Below are positions 33,091 through 45,439 of a DNA stretch of 64,000 nt, piece by piece. Source of the stretch: Atrina japonica. Taxonomy: Eukaryota > Mollusca > Bivalvia > Pterioida > Pinnidae. The stretch spans positions 558,001-622,000 of the forward strand of contig BROG01000395.1 of NCBI GenBank assembly GCA_030159075.1. The letters run 5' to 3'. Made by a program: the position numbers and the translations under genes. The notes beneath the pieces were generated by a model. It saw only the letters and a program-made list of their open reading frames with translations, was not told the DNA's origin and ran no database searches. Each line of letters begins with the position of its first letter. Position 1 is the first letter of the stretch.

Positions 33091-34464
33091 TAGATTGGTG
33101 TCCAGTTAACGTGTGCAGGATCTTATAATTATAACCAGGTTCTCCTCCATTATCAAGATATGAAAAAAAAAAACATAATTATAACAAACCTTGTCAATTA
33201 TTTTAAAAATCTCCACCCCGACGCTTTCGTACCAAACCCCCGAAAAAAGTAGACATTATTAATTCATTATAAAAGCTATAATGACTGCGGCATTATGGAC
33301 ATTTTGCGGAGAGACTGGGGCTCTTGATTCACCGCTCGGAGTTACATTGTGAATAATATTTAAAATCCAATGTGAGAAATGACACAAGAAGTAATCGATT
33401 TCATAGACTAATGGGAAAAGGTATACTCTATCAGTGTCTGAGCTATAGTCTTCCATTTTTATTTTCTCGCCTAATACTAAAACACTGAAGCAGCCTCGTA
33501 AGTGACGTCACCGGCTTTATCTCATTAAAGATCGGCAATCATCGGGAGTCTCGGTTAGGCGCCTAAATATGCTATGTAAACAAAAGGCTTAACCGTGTAA
33601 TATGAACACCGAGATAGATAAGGGATGTTTATTTTTTTTTTGGTACCCAGACAATATCGCTAGAAGGTGCTAGAGTTTCGTTGCTCCAGGTTCACCTCCT
33701 TACATTATGAGTGCCCAGTTATAATATTTCTGTACATTAATTGTATGGCACTGTTTAACTTTGTCCATTGTTGGATACCTTTTTATAACATATATTAAAT
33801 ACAAGACAAGACTGATACATCCACTTTCACCCCCCCTTTCACACTATTTTACATATTTATCATACATATTGTACATTTCAAAAGTATTTATATATTTTCA
33901 ATTATTGAGCTAAAGAGTTTAATGAAATATAGTTCATAGGGATGTTTATTTTTCTGTTTGAATGTTTTACTAACCAAATTTTGACTTAAAAAAATCCATG
34001 TCGGGAGTCCTTTAATTCTTAAAAAAAACAAAATTTCATCGAAATATAACAGCGATATATAAATATTTTCACAATTATTATACAGGAAGCATCAAACTCT
34101 GTTTTACCTTCGGTCATCAAGCTTATCTAGAATATAAGTGTTTTGACAAGTAATTGACGACTTTGGTGTTTGGTCACTGGAATCCTTATATCCATACATT
34201 GGAAAAACTTAACTAATCATAAAATATAAAACAATTATTGTACTTTACCAGGCATCAAATTTTGAACTTTTATACAAAATATACCTTAACAAACGCCTAG
34301 GCCTTAAACTTAAGTTTTTTGTTAAATCATAATTTTGTAATTAAAAATGTAAAAAATTAAGTTACGGGTTATCCGGTTTATTGATAAATGAAATATGATT
34401 TCTGATCAATGATTAATCTCTCCTGTAGATGTATTTCATTTTTATTTTTATTCTTACTTCATCT

Positions 34465-34515
34465 ATTATTATTATTATTATTTTTATTATTATTATAATT
34501 ATTATTATTATTTTG
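34465..34515. repeat. (TTA)n microsatellite
   Basis: ATTATTATTATTATTATTTT tract just before promoter module 1. Confidence 0.9.
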
Positions 34516-34560
34516 GCGATAAAGAACGAATTACCGTTCTTTGTTTCATGTTACACCAAG

Positions 34561-34687
34561 TGACGTCACAGTATCATATATGTCCATAACGACGCTTTCT
34601 TTGCGGCACACAAATCAGCTTTCAACTATAATCAAAGAATACGATAGTTTTTGTTAAATCAATTAACTTACAATCTTTTAATCATGG
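34561..34687 (+). promoter_or_regulatory. Promoter/first-exon module 1 (TGACGTCA to ATGG|GT)
   Basis: A perfect TGACGTCA box (34561-34568) is followed by TCCATAACGACGCTTTCTTT (from about 34582) and, 123 bases after the box, ATCATGG|GTAAGTAT. The four coding bases ATGG form a minimal first coding exon with a good donor. Module 3 at 59727 is close in sequence on both sides of the ATG; module 2 at 35727 is more diverged. CREB/ATF factors bind such boxes in animals; use here is inferred. Confidence 0.6.
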
Positions 34688-35088
34688 GTAAGTATACTTA
34701 GCTCAATGTAAAGCGAAAAAGCAATCTGTAAACCAGTGATGGATTTAGTCATGTTAGTTCAGTAGAAAATCTATGTAAACAAGTTAAAAATGCAACGCAA
34801 TGGGATAGTGAAACAATTCCGTCTCATTCATCCATCCATCCATCTATCTATCTATTTATCTATCTCTCTATCTATCTATCCATACCATTCAGATGACTAT
34901 GGTTTGTCAGATATGGGTCTCAATAATATGTAGTAAAATCCATATAACCTGGCAGGGTGGAGTCTTGACCTGGACGAGTTACAACCAGCCGTACTTACAC
35001 TCTACGGGATATATACAGCAGAAAACGCCAATGAAAGCGCACGGGCCTTGCACGGCCTTCTTGTGGAATTTGAGCACTCAGGTTGCCC
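34684..35088 (+). CDS. Candidate two-exon gene start, partial or decayed
   Basis: Exon 1 is the ATGG microexon (34684-34687). A GC-richer open segment with acceptor ACCTGGCAG|GG and donor TTGCCC|GTAAGC (34956-35088) fits phase 1 and reads GWSLDLDELQPAVLTLYGIY, then TAENANESARALHGLLVEFE and HSGCP. Its composition stands out from the AT-rich flanks, and a strong donor sits just before the in-frame TAA. I do not recognise the family. No following exon could be fixed, so this may be a real exon of a longer gene or a relic of a duplicated copy. An alternative acceptor (CATTCAG|AT at ~34890) gives only a short frame. Confidence 0.35.
34835..34882. repeat. (TCCA/TCTA)n microsatellite
   Basis: CATCCATCCATCCATCTATC tract after module 1; a similar tract is at 60035-60112 after module 3. 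Confidence 0.9.
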
Positions 35089-35726
35089 GTAAGCACGTAC
35101 GATGGATGTTAAGCATATCCAACAAACTCTGCGATTTCCTGTAAACATAGGTCATTCTTAATCCCAACTTTCAAATTAACTGCTGTTTTTTCTGTCCAAC
35201 AACCTCTACGACTCTAACCTACGGCGGAACCCCCCTTCCCCCCAAAAAAAAAATTAAAAAAACGCATAGGAAACCGTGCGTCCGGTTGTGACTAAGGCTT
35301 CGTTCATATCCAATTTTATCAAACTGAAACTTTGTATGTAGTCATGTTCTTATTTCCAATTTACCAAAATCGGAAATGAATATCAAACGGCAAAGGTGAT
35401 GAAAAACAAATTCCATTGTAGATATAGGTCACATGTTTTCACCTAAACATAATCGAAAAGTCAATAACTTCAATGATATTTTCTGTCAATTAAATTCTGT
35501 TATTAATCATTGCATTTGTTTCTTTATTTATAATTTAAATGTAAGTTATTAATCTTAAGATTCGGAATGCCCAAGTATCTAAAGTTTACGTGTAAATATA
35601 TAAAATTATATTCGGTTAGATAATTGAAAAAAAGATCATGTTTACTTTTCAAAATTATCATTTGAAGGAAATACCCGCGAGACAAACTGTTATGAATTAT
35701 CACCCTTTGTTGTATGTTACATCCGG

Positions 35727-35878
35727 TGACGTCACTGTTGACTAGTATATCCCTAACGACCTCAACGTGCGGATCAGAGAAATAACAGTCTGAGACAGCA
35801 ATTAATATAGATAAGAAGTGTCATTATAGACCTAAATTAAAACAAATTTACCTTTACGGATAAGTCACATCATCATGG
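35727..35878 (+). promoter_or_regulatory. Promoter/first-exon module 2
   Basis: TGACGTCA at 35727-35734, preceded by TTGTATGTTACATCCGG, echoes GTTTCATGTTACACCAAG before module 1. A diverged CCTAACGACCTC...TGCGGATCAG block follows, then CATCATGG|GTGAGTG at 35872. It feeds the coiled-coil gene downstream. Confidence 0.6.
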
Positions 35879-38800
35879 GTGAGTGTAAAAAGTAGATTGC
35901 TAAAAATTTGATTTTGGAAATAACTTATTCAAGTTATTGCAGATTGACCTGTAATTTCCAGAAAATAATGAGAAAAAGATGATTTATCATGATAGTATAT
36001 AAAATTATTTTATAGAATGTTTCCAACCAAAATTATTGTTGAAAATGATATTTTCAGTAAAATTATTATATTTCAAAGTTATGCCATTTAATTTGTATAT
36101 TACTGCTAGCAGAATCATCTGATGTTCGACCTGAAATGAAGCCGGCCACAATTGAAGAATTAACGGAGAGATATGTAAGTGTTATTGTTTTGTCTGGTTT
36201 ACACACTTCATCTTCTACTAAATGAATAAATTAAATGTTGTTTCGATGTTTGTGCTATATAATATATTGGAAACATCAAATGTAGCACTAATTTCACGTT
36301 GTTTTGTTTTCTTGTTGTATTTTATATATTTAAAGGCGCCCTGTCACAGAGGTTCATAAAATTCCATTTCCCAATTCTTCTATCCTAAAATATTTCTATT
36401 AACTTCAAATTATCACCAAAGCATTGTACTGGTTTTTCTTGATAAAAGTTAATCATTTATTGAATCTTGCTAATTCCTTGAATTTCACCGAAAATAACCA
36501 CTTTTGTGAAAAGGGGTGCGTTAAAAAAACGATCCTTGTGGACGGCCGTTCTGTTCAGCACCGTTGTTGGTTGGAAATGCGATTACTATTGTACTATGAA
36601 AATAAATTAATGTGCTAGTCCATTTACAAATGTGGCAGGGTTAGTTATATGGTGCTCCTACTAACATGAGCTAGTGGAGTTATCCGTTCAGCTCGATCGG
36701 TAGAGCACCATACTCGTAAACCAGGGGTACTAAGTTCAAGTTCCAACAGAGGCAATACTTATCTCCGATACATTTGGCGCCGACGTTTGGACCTGGGTTC
36801 TTCCTGGCAAAGTGAAATTGGTTATCCTTTAATATCGCACCGCAGGTGATAACTAACTTTAAAAGAGTCGGGACGACTCTTTCAATGGTAGGGGGGGGGG
36901 GGGATGTGACAGGGTTAGTTATATGGCGCTCCTACTACCTTGAGCTATAGTGGCGTTTCTCCTTTAGCTCGATCGGTAGATCGGTAAAGTACCAAACGCG
37001 TAAACAAGGAGTCCTAGGCCCAAATCCAATTACAGACAGTCATTGTATCTGTTACATAAATTAATCCCACGTAGAACAACTGTCTCATTTAGTGATGTAC
37101 ATCAACAGTAATTTTGAAGCTGCTGAAGATTCGTCCTGAGTGTAATGTTTGTAAACAGTTAAAGTATAGCATGGAGGATCTGAGACCAGACCTAACTTCC
37201 GAAGAGAACCGGGGAAAAATTTAAGTCAGGTCAAGAGGAACCAGAACTTTATTAACTACCTTAATGTTCCCGATGGAAACAAGTTTGGTCTCGTGGAATT
37301 AGAATCTTGCATTAACTCCGTTAATGTTATACTTTATCTGTTTAACAAAACTCCTAGTTGAGATATTTGGGCTTTAAAAAGAGCTTTACCATTTAAGACT
37401 CATTGCAAGTTCCTAGTAAAAATCAATATAAAATCGATGCTGAAAATGTCGATTTATGGACAGTTTAGAAACTATATTGCATCAAGTCAACGCTGCTATG
37501 TTCAACTCAGTAAACGACTACGTTAAGGGTGATTCAATCACAGTACTGAAAGTACTGATACGAGTTGATGGCAGTCATCTTAATGAGGTATAATCAGAGA
37601 CATATATAAATGTATGACTCGTGTATAATACGCTCAAAACTGAAAAATATACATTGTGTAGGCTACATATGTTTGAAAGATATTACAGGATGATTTCAAT
37701 AAAGGATACCAGCCTATTCACATGGGAAATGCAGCATGTTATTTCCAGAGTTAACGAATTAGCAAAAAGCTGCGCACATCACACAATTTTAATTTAAAAT
37801 AATCACAGTCATGACCATGAAAACATCACAATTTTATTTTCACATCCTCATAGATTCCTTTACCATTTATACCACAGGTGAGTACTGATGATGTATTCAC
37901 TATGCTGTTTTAACCAGCTACATTTGTACATAGATCAGTGATATGATTATATTTAATCTTATGCTTATATACATCGATATTACAATTCAGTTTTGTATGC
38001 GATATATGTCTCTGATTGTACGCTTTCACTGTACTCCCCCTCAGTAGCATTTAAATCTCTAGGTCAATATGTGTACATGTAAAACATTTTCTCAACTTCA
38101 AAGACTGTCGCGAGTTTCCCGTAAGTTAAGATTACTTGAACAACACAGCTTCTAATATTCAACTTCACAGCGAGGTGCAACTCGACCAAAAACCTAAAAT
38201 TTGCATATTAATCGCGCGCAAGAATTGTAAACAGTCCGGTCTTGAAATCGCTTTTAACGCCAATTTTGTCACATATTGCCTTTTCGTTGGCGGTTGTTGA
38301 GACGTCTGTACCAATTGTGACGAGGATACACTCCTCACGTGTTTCATTGGACTTGACTGTGGACTCACGGCGGGTGTGACCGGTCGACAGGGGATGCTTA
38401 CTCCTCCATGGCACCTGATCCCACCTCTTGGTTTCCAGAGGTCCGTGTTTGTCCATTTTTTACCGGATTTGTATCTATGTCCTGGACATCCTATTGATTT
38501 ATACTTTGGTATCTGAGATTTTTATATCTTAAAGTTGAGTTTATGATGTAATACACATCATATAATTATGTGTAATTTCCCGTCAATATCGTCTGATATT
38601 AAACCTCATACTACAAAATGTGCTTTGACTTCATTCCAAGAAATCCACTTACAACAACATTGTTGGGTTGATGTTCTATCAACTAAAAAAAAAAGCATTA
38701 TAATTATAACCCATCACCTGACAATTTTTTAAATCTATATCTGGTTCATTGTTGCTTTACAGGAGCACATATTCCAACGACTCAAAGACGAGTTCTGGGC

Positions 38801-39470
38801 AAGACCGCATATTGATGAAATACAACTGGAGAAAGAGAAGGTGGAAAAGGCATTGAGACAAAACCTAGAAGTAAAGAGATTAAAATTATTTAAAGAATTA
38901 AGAATAGACATACGTAAACGGGTCTGTGGAAAAATAGATAAAGAGAAAGAAGAAAAAGAAGGGGAAATGATGAAATTATTTTTGGAATTATCTGCTAAAA
39001 AGGAAAAAGAATTTACAGAAAAAATGGAAAATTTGAGGATAAAAAATTTAGAATTTCATATAGAAAATAGAATAAGAGCTGAAAAGAAACAGGAAGTAGA
39101 AAAAAGATTAGAAAGGGAAAGAATTGAGGGTTTAAATAGTTTTCAGAGCGAAAGAAATCAGTCAATCCGCAAATTGGAAGATTTATTTGCGAGTGAAAAA
39201 CTTAAATTAATGGAAAACGAAAACATCAGAGCAGATGAAATTGAAAAAATAATCAGGATTAAAAATGAATTTGCTCTTAGGGAATATGAAAACCTCCTTC
39301 GAAAGCAGAAAGAAATGGAAGTCCGCGAACGCCTGCAAACAGAACAGTCAGATCAACGCCATCGGAATCAAACCACACGCATTGTAAGTGATAACAAGCC
39401 AAAGAAGGAATCGAGAAAAAAGAATACATCCATTTTCCGTCGATTTCTGAATTTTCTGCGTTGTTCATAG
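35875..39470 (+). CDS. Three-exon gene for a 257-residue charged coiled-coil protein
   Basis: Exons: 35875-35878 (ATGG), 36113-36174 (acceptor GCTAGCAG|AA, donor AGATAT|GTAAGT) and 38763-39470 (acceptor TTTACAG|GAG, TAG stop). All phases agree. The first 22 residues read MESSDVRPEMKPATIEELTE plus RY. Then comes EHIFQRLKDEFWARPHIDEI and a long, almost unbroken Lys/Glu/Arg-rich helix (residues ~45-215) with heptad-like Leu/Ile spacing. The tail is basic, rich in Lys/Ser, and ends FRRFLNFLRCS, an amphipathic segment with a penultimate cysteine. No enzyme motif, signal peptide or membrane segment is seen. I do not recognise the family. Bivalve genomes carry many coiled-coil genes, including GIMAP-like tails, but nothing here shows a GTPase. 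Intron 2 (36175-38762) contains SINEs and a retroelement tail. Confidence 0.72.
36620..37045 (+). mobile_element. SINE D, two tandem heads
   Basis: GGCAGGGTTAGTTATATGGT...TTCAGCTCGATCGGTAGAGC at 36632-36710 is repeated at 36907-36990 (CTTTAGCTCGATCGGTAGAT). AGCTCGATCGGTAGAGCACC resembles tRNA box A. A poly-G run lies between the copies. In intron 2 of the coiled-coil gene. Confidence 0.6.
38190..38530 (+). mobile_element. 3' tail of the copy-1 reverse-transcriptase element, 5' truncated
   Basis: In plus orientation it encodes DVCTNCDEDTLLTCFIGLDC, then GLTAGVTGRQGMLTPPWHLI, and ends with GGTATCTGAGATTTTTATAT. The same tail, inverted, is at 48530-48790. It lies in intron 2 of the coiled-coil gene. 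Shared 3' end and variable 5' end fit target-primed insertion. Confidence 0.75.
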
Positions 39471-39531
39471 TCCTAGGCGTATTCTATCAACATAACAAAA
39501 AGCCTGAAAACAAAAAGAATGTGTACAGCTC

Positions 39532-39537
39532 AATAAA
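39532..39537 (+). other. Polyadenylation signal AATAAA
   Basis: AATAAA lies 62 bases after the stop codon of the coiled-coil gene, a normal distance for a short 3' UTR. Confidence 0.55.
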
Positions 39538-39539
39538 GA

Positions 39540-40983
39540 ACATTTTGGATTCATTTCAATGGTGTCAACTTTTCGATTTTTGAGCGATGAATTGTCTTTA
39601 ATGCCATTCTAGTACATACGTCATTACTGGAGCAACAACATTTGTCGGAACTAAACAAATACACCAATCTGAGTAACACAGAAACAATGATCTACAATCA
39701 TCACCAGCAATTGCTAAGCTATACAACACTTAGCACCATGAAATGTCGGATTTCAAATTAATGATGAGCTGCTCCCTCAGAGTTTCACAGTCACATTTCC
39801 AATTGCACTCGTGTCGGAACCCAGTAACACTAGAAAGGTATACCGGTGAATTTAAATCTGCAGAGCAATTAGCAGTCTACGAGGCGATTTGTGAACCTCC
39901 CAAGATGTTAACTAAAATGATTTGGGAAAGAGGGATGTTGTCTCCTTTCTTTTAAAGACGTTTTTGAAACTTTTTGGACTTTGTCATTTTCATATATTTT
40001 TGTGGAACTTATATTTTAAAATGTAACTGTATTACTAAATTGATTACAATGCCTTTCCTTGATATATTATAGGTATATTAATTAAAAAAAATGTGTTTGT
40101 GGAGACTCCACAATGCATAATGATGTGTAATTCTTTTATTGCACAAATTTCAAGTGAAAAAAGGGGACGGAGTTGCACATCTCAAAAAACTATTCCGAAA
40201 GGCTTCATTGACGAAAATTGATAGGGATTAAGTACTAATGGTTTCCTACACATGTTGTTGTCTTTTCCACCCTGGGGTGTTATTTTCTTTTAATTTCATT
40301 TATTTCGTGAAACTAGCTAGTAAATGATAGATTATAGGAAGGTTTTAAATGCACAATAGATTTTAACATTTTCTAACTTGATAAAAGGTTAGGGTGCACT
40401 AATTCATATATTGAAATGCATTGTCAACTTCCTCTCAAGAACAACTGTTTTCATTTTATTGAAATATTTATACTGAAGAGAATAAACAGTCATTTATTAC
40501 CAAAACCACCTGAAAGGTAGGCAATTCCAACAGTATCAATATTTAAATTATGCTACAGTTTCATTGGCAAGGTAATGTTGTAATACTGTATTTGTACTGT
40601 CCAAATATGCTAATATTCGAGGAAAAAATTGTCCCCTATATTCACTCACACCTGTCCAGATATTCCAACTTTTACAAAATTGACAAAATGGTAAAACTTT
40701 CAAAATTTTGAAAAAGTATATTTTCTAAAGTGGGATAAATATTTCAGTACCATTTGTTCATTCTTAAACCGTGGTGATGTATCTAAAAAATATAAAAATT
40801 CCAATTTTGGCAACCGATTATAGCATATAAATGTATCAGTTTGAAAGGAACAGTGGTTTTTACAGCTGTTACACAATATTAAGGAAGTTCGTTACTCCGT
40901 TTCTAAATATAAAACTGGTATAAAATAAAGGAACTTAAAATGAGAAATATATATAGGTCAGTATACTTCTTTTAAAGCTAGAA
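39540..40983. other. Gene-free stretch between coiled-coil gene and BEL element
   Basis: AT-rich. Two short open frames (39613-39761 and 39743-39955) have no recognisable similarity and no convincing splice context. Confidence 0.5.
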
Positions 40984-40988
40984 CTAGT

Positions 40989-41251
40989 TGTCGTGAATTA
41001 TAAGTACAAAACGCAAAACGCATAGAACTTTCCCGATTCATGCATTGTGGTGACGTCACAATTATATGACGTTATTGTTGTTTATTGTTGTTGTCCTTAC
41101 CATTGTTATTTGACGTCACGCTCATAAAAACGTCATCATTGTATGTTTTTGAAATCGGTTTATATAGTTGTAAAATACAAGTCGAACTGAAATGTCATCG
41201 TAGTCTTACCTCATTGTTCATATAGCTAAACCCTCATACTATCCCATTACA
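40989..41251 (+). repeat. BEL/Pao 5' LTR
   Basis: 263 bp, TG...CA. Contains two perfect TGACGTCA boxes (41051 and 41111), so this LTR promoter may answer to CREB/ATF-type factors. It matches 46813-47080 apart from short indels. Confidence 0.92.
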
Positions 41252-41279
41252 TTTTTGGGGTGCCGTGACCAAAGAAGAT

Positions 41280-43100
41280 GGAATTGACAAAAGTAAAAAG
41301 AATACGGAATGGACATAAAAGTGCGATAACTACGACGTCTTTTTACAAAACTTGACGAACTTTCAGTTTTTACAACCGCAGAGAACGCAACTCAAAATTA
41401 GAACGCAAATTGGACACTCTTGTACAGAAACGGGAAAACAATTCTACAGTTAAACGAGAAGATACTGCTAGATATAGGTGAAGACGACGTTGAAGAAGAA
41501 ATTACCGAGGGCAGATGAGTATATTTTTTATGTTAGACTGTAAGATTGCCCAGATAAAAAAATCATTAGACGAATCAAGAACACACTCAGAAAAGCCCCG
41601 CACAATCGCAGCTTAAACGCAAATGCTCAAGATTTTATTCCCGACAAATCATATTCGGATATACAGTTATACCCCGAGCGATCAATCCCATCAATCAATT
41701 TCAAGTATTTTCCACAAATTACCCAAGTTAACACTTACCGAAGTTTAACGGAGACATTCTCACCTGGCAGTCTTTCTGGGATTCATTTGAAACAATTCTG
41801 TACACTCTTAAATAATTCGTTGACAGAAAATACAGAAATTCAAATTACCTCAAGTCGCTACTTGAAAATGAGGCTGTTAAATGTTATTATGGGCCTTACA
41901 CTCACCAACGACAACTATAAAACACGGCTATAGCATTATTGCGTGAACGCTTTGGACAAAAAACATAAAAATGTAAACGCATACATGATGAAATCGCTCC
42001 TTGAACTGCCTACACCGTCTTCTAGCGTCTCTGATTTAAGAATTTTTCTATGATCGTACAGAAATTTGCATTCGGGGACTTGAATCACTTGGACAAACTC
42101 AAGATATGTTTGGCGCGCATACTTATTCCGATTATACTGGACCAAATTTACCCCTTCACCTATCAGAATGACTATCACTAGAGAAAATAGGGGTGATGAA
42201 TGGAGTATACAAACACTTAGAGAAACAATCAAACGCGAGCTAGATTATATTGGACATCTGGAGATGGGATCGGGAGATAACGTCGCGGTTGACAGCGAAT
42301 TTCTACACCGCAAACGCATCAAAATCAAAATCCGTAGCACCGGTAGCTAAAAATCAGAAAGCCGCTAAAATGTCACAATCGTAACACGGGATCAAACGAT
42401 AAAAAACTGTGCATGTTTTGTGACTTTAGTCACCTAGCCGTGATTGTACCTTACCTACTAATGAAAAACATGACATTGTGAAACGGAAAGGTTTATGTTT
42501 TAATTGCCTACAGAATTAGTAAATGTGAATCAAAACACAACTAAAAAGTGCGGTAAACGACATCACACGTATTTGTGTCGTGAAAATTAAAAGCGGACAA
42601 AAGATGTCGCACTTCATGTATCCATCTGAAGATAATGATTCTATATCTCAACAAAAAAACTTTAAGTGACAACGCTTCAACAGCTCTTTATACATTGATG
42701 AAAAGACCGCTCCGTGTTACTAAAAATACTGCAATAGCAAACGTTACTTTTGAACATCAAATGGTTTGAGGGACCAATATTCTGTTTGACGAAGGTGCAC
42801 AGAAATCGTACATTACTGAAGATTTAGCGCGAAAACTTTGACCTGAAACATACTGGAACAGAAACGCTGACTAATCGCTTCTTTCGGCGGAAAGGAAATG
42901 AATCGCACATTGAAAACAGCAACTGTATTTTTAGAGTAGCAAATTCTGATGAGAAAATTCCAATAAATGTCATCATTGTACCAACTATCGCAGCTCCTCT
43001 CCAAAATAAATAGGACATCTATGAAAAACCCCCGCTTACTTGCGGAATTTAAAATTAGCCCATCCTTTATATGACAGTGAATCGACGTTTAACATTTCCC
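41280..43100 (+). pseudogene. BEL/Pao gag and protease region, frameshifted
   Basis: No frame stays open for long. A capsid-like stretch around 41700-42350, a Cys/His-containing stretch near 42400-42600 and a protease-like LFDEGAQKSYITEDLA at ~42782 (usual form DSGA/DSGS) follow in different frames. The assignment rests mainly on position between LTR and reverse transcriptase. Confidence 0.6.
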
Positions 43101-43449
43101 TTCTGATAGGTGCTGATCACTATTGGGACATTGTGGAGGATCATGTAATCCGTGGTTCCGGACCAACGGCAGTCAGTTCCAAAATAGTTACCTCCTCTCG
43201 GGACCGTCCAGACAACCGAAAAAATTCTAAACGCTCAGCGGCATTTAATATTCTAACGTATCACAAACCGGAAGAGGTTGATTTAGAAAAATTTTGGGAA
43301 GTTGAAGATTTAAAATATGCGGAAAAACTGCCCTATGCGGAAAAAAAAAAATGCCCGTCTTTAACAAAACGTCAAATGAATTGATTTCTTATATAAACGG
43401 GGTCGTTACGTAGCACATCTGCCATGGAAAGAGGAAAGTAACAGACTTA

Positions 43450-44830
43450 CCCACAAACATGGAAATGCAAGAAATCGGGCTTAAAAGCACCATTCGACGA
43501 CTATCACGTGACCCAAAATTACTGGAAATTTATGATGGAATTATACGTGAACAGGAGGAGAAATTGGGATTCATAGAAAAAGTAAATGACAATGATTCTA
43601 CAGAACAACGTGTACATTACATACCGCACCATCCTGTCAAAAAAAGGATTCAAATACTACACCTATTCGGATCGTCTACGACTGTAGCTGCCGCACCAAT
43701 TCGGGGGGAAAACTCAGTCTAAATGATTGTTTGGAATATACACCTCCCAAATTAAACGAGATTACTTCTATCCTAACCCGTTTTCGTGCTGAGAAAAATA
43801 TGCGATTACAACAGATATTGAAAATAAAGCATTTTTGCAAGTTCAACTTCATGAAGCGGATCGTGACATGACACCTTTTTCTTGGCTAAGTGATCCAAAA
43901 AACTCGGATAGCCCGTTGATAACATACCGATTTCGAGTGGTTTTGTTTGGTGCAACGTGTTCGCCATTCCTGCTAAATGCAACGTTGATGAAACATTTCC
44001 AAAACAACCCAAGTGACGTATCTTCGGGAACTTACTGATTCAATTTATGTGGATAACGTGTTTAACAAGTTTTAGCTCAGAGGAATCAACACTTACCTTC
44101 TACAAGAGAGAGCACCACGGAGAACTTTTAACAAAACGCAGGCTTTAATCTTCGGTCGTGGAACTCAAATTCTGAGAAATTACGGGAAATAGCGCACACG
44201 GAAGGAAAACTTGATACTGACAAACAGGTGAAAATTTTAGGACTACGATGGAAATATAAGACGACGATACAATACATACTTCAAAACTAAATATTTGAAC
44301 ACAACGCGAAGTCAATTACAAAACGTGAAGTATTAAGTCAGTCGGCCCAAAGTATTTGATCCGTTGGGGATTTTAAGTCCTGTGACAGTTAGATTGAAGC
44401 TGATGATGCAAGATATATGGCGCAATAATCTTGAATGGGATGAATGTCTACCTACTGATTTACAAGACACCTGGCGTTTGATTGCGGAAGATTTAATGAA
44501 ATGCACAGCGATAAAAATAGAACGAAATATCTGTGATAACACGAGGTCAACCAAAGCTCTCCATGTGTTTACCGACGCCAGCATGAAGGCCTACGGAGCT
44601 TGCGCTTATTATTATTGTGGCGACAGATCTCATTCTTATCATGGCTAAAAACAGGGTGGCTCCCATTAAACAGATATTAACTTTACCCCGCTTGGAACTT
44701 ATGGGCAGCCCTTCTAGGAGCACGACTAGCAAAACACCTTACAGATACGTTGTCTGTGGAAACCGTGACACTATGGTCCGATAGTCAAATTGTTCTTCAT
44801 TGGTTAAATTCAGACAAACCGTTTTAAACA
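43450..44830 (+). pseudogene. BEL/Pao reverse transcriptase and RNase H, frameshifted
   Basis: Reverse transcriptase block LQVQLHEADRDMTPFSWLSD followed by YRFRVVLFGATCSPFLLNAT at 43835-43985 is diagnostic for BEL/Pao. RNase H follows: ALHVFTDASMKAYGACAYY (~44550), [10 protein letters not shown] (~44680) and [15 protein letters not shown] (~44770). The catalytic YVDD region (~44050, reading IYVDN) is near a frame break. Confidence 0.88.
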
Positions 44831-45439
44831 AATTCATTATGAAACAGGAAACGTGAAATAGAGACACTTACCAAACAGCACGTCTGGAAATATGTCCCGA
44901 CCACTTCAAATCCTGCGGATCTTCAAACGAGAGGCATTTCATTTAAAACTTTTTTTTGATAGTGTCCCTATGGATGAACGGACCCTCATTGGCTTGCCAA
45001 CAAATCCCAATGGCCCCAATGGGACATTTGTTAAAAGCTACAATTTTAACTGTACAAACACAGCAAGATGACGAATAACAGTTCGCCATCTAGTACCGGT
45101 TTCTCGGGTATTAGCGAGTTAATCAACATAAACAGATTCAACAACCTTGGAAAACTTATAAAAGTTACAAGTTACGTACTTAAATTTATTACGCAAATCT
45201 GCAAGCTTACACTTGGTCATCGGTTTACGACAAAACACATCAATGCGTGTGGAACCCCCTCGACTATCGGAAACAAGACTTGCCTTAATGACGTGGATCA
45301 AGGATGTACAGCAACGTGAAATTTTCAAAAAGAGATCGAGACTATGGAGAAAAACAAAAACAACTTCCTACATTAGTGAAACAGTTTAAAGCTCTACATC
45401 GACTCCCAATGTATCATACGTTGCCGTTGGTCGAAAATT

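Noticed and set aside
34893..35144. 83-codon frame starting MTMVCQIW
   Set aside because: Runs over the better-supported exon 34956-35088 in another frame and over a likely splice donor.
38165..38456. Minus-strand frames MSPQSSPM and MDKHGPLE as host genes
   Set aside because: Antisense to a retroelement tail that recurs at 48530-48790; better explained as a shadow of that element.
39743..39955. 70-codon frame and the frame before it (39613-39761)
   Set aside because: Lie after the polyadenylation signal of the coiled-coil gene, without recognisable similarity or matching splice phases; kept only as a gene-free note.
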